Shown piece after piece: positions 63,715 to 64,000 of a DNA stretch of 64,000 bases; position 1 is the stretch's first letter, and every line of letters starts with the position of its first letter. The position numbers and the translations under genes are program-made. Source of the DNA: CBDFMG01 sp965221205 [NCBI: bacterium] (GTDB lineage Bacteria > SM23-31); contig OZ244870.1 in NCBI GenBank assembly GCA_965221205.1, forward strand, positions 1,302,001 through 1,366,000, given 5' to 3'. The notes under the pieces are model-generated. The model was not told the DNA's origin. It was given only the letters and a program-made list of their open reading frames with translations, and searched no databases.

Positions 63715-64000
63715 ATGGCCACCATGGACATACCAGCACATTCTGACGAACATTTCAACGAAGAAACCGCACAGCAGTTTCGGGAAATACTGCTCAACGG
63801 CGAAATTGAAAATGTCCTCACTTTTCGTGTAGAAGAAAATATCCCCGATCAAGTTGTTCATATCCATTCGCGCGATGCATATGAAGTGTATAAAGAGACA
63901 GAGGAGTATCATGTTGCACTTCAGATAGCAGAAAAATTCCGAATTTTCTGAAGAGGAAATTCAGGTCCTTAAAGTGGCTGAATGGAACAGGTTAAACAAG
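63715..64000 (+). CDS. Unknown protein, partial, with a likely frameshift
   Basis: From ATG 63715 the frame gives 78 residues (HSDEHFNEETAQQFREILLNGE, then YEVYKETEEYHVALQIAEKF) and stops at 63949. The overlapping frame continues EFSEEEIQVLKVAEWNRLNK and stays open to the window edge, so a one-base indel at about 63925-63935 seems to break a longer gene. The sense (acidic helical N-terminus, '.IQVLKVAEW.RL') is not a family that I can name. It could also start at ATG 63724. It follows thrC by 83 bp. Confidence 0.5.

Noticed and set aside
1-64000. Genome-wide reassignment of UGA
   Set aside because: Several intact genes end with TGA at the proper place (for example 22121, 29299, 35327, 41430).

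Overview
The window looks like a chromosomal segment of an environmental bacterium of the FCB group (a Chlorobi/Ignavibacteria-, Kapabacteria- or Marinimicrobia-like lineage). The evidence is secreted proteins ending in the type IX secretion (T9SS) 'YPNPFNPTTTI' sorting domain, a DUF4292 lipoprotein, LptF/LptG permeases and a low-to-middling GC content. The best promoters seen have TTGACA and TATAAT-like boxes spaced 17 bp, not the TAnnTTTG form of Bacteroidota proper. Placement below group level cannot be settled from the sequence alone. No rRNA, tRNA or CRISPR array was found.

Layout. (1) 1-8.9 kb is an accessory, decaying region: a broken IS481-family element, an inverted remnant of a related copy, a remnant gene, then a minus-strand two-gene unit (2.9-7.3 kb) encoding a Cap4/DUF4297-like nuclease and a 1212-residue protein with its own PD-(D/E)xK-like N-terminus and a long helical body. 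This pair is the best candidate for an undescribed defence system. (2) 8.9-16.9 kb holds a 2327-residue beta-rich T9SS-exported protein and a smaller T9SS protein, behind a leader with an 87-bp direct repeat and a long hairpin. (3) 17-24 kb holds a frameshifted HEPN gene, a LipM-like octanoyltransferase, dxr-rseP, a cupin and a TPR protein. (4) 24-28.2 kb is a second accessory island: a dead restriction endonuclease, a DUF2335-like protein, a Panacea-type toxin-antitoxin pair, a gene broken by a 10-bp duplication, and a HicBA pair.

(5) 28.3-48.7 kb is a long plus-strand surface-polysaccharide locus: UDP-glucose dehydrogenase, UDP-xylose synthase-like and other nucleotide-sugar epimerases, Gfo/Idh oxidoreductase plus left-handed beta-helix acetyltransferase (WbpB/WbpD-like), five glycosyltransferases, asparagine synthase, a paired GDP-mannose dehydratase/reductase-like tandem, RmlC-like and RfbB. 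It is interrupted by a redox pair (thioredoxin-like plus MauE) and an IS1595 scar. (6) 48.8-53.7 kb carries envelope sensing: histidine kinase, MscS channel, and an ECF sigma / anti-sigma / RseB-like trio. (7) 53.8-64 kb has a TlpA-like protein with an in-frame UGA at its redox motif, a T9SS pseudogene, LptF/LptG, an ECF S-component pseudogene, an isochorismatase-family hydrolase, a DegT aminotransferase, threonine synthase and a partial gene at the right edge.

A recurring theme is small indels: at least ten genes are readable only by changing frame. Housekeeping genes (dxr, rseP, ugd, rfbB, lptFG, thrC) are intact and the lesions fall mostly in accessory genes, which points to real decay, although some lie in homopolymers and could be assembly errors.
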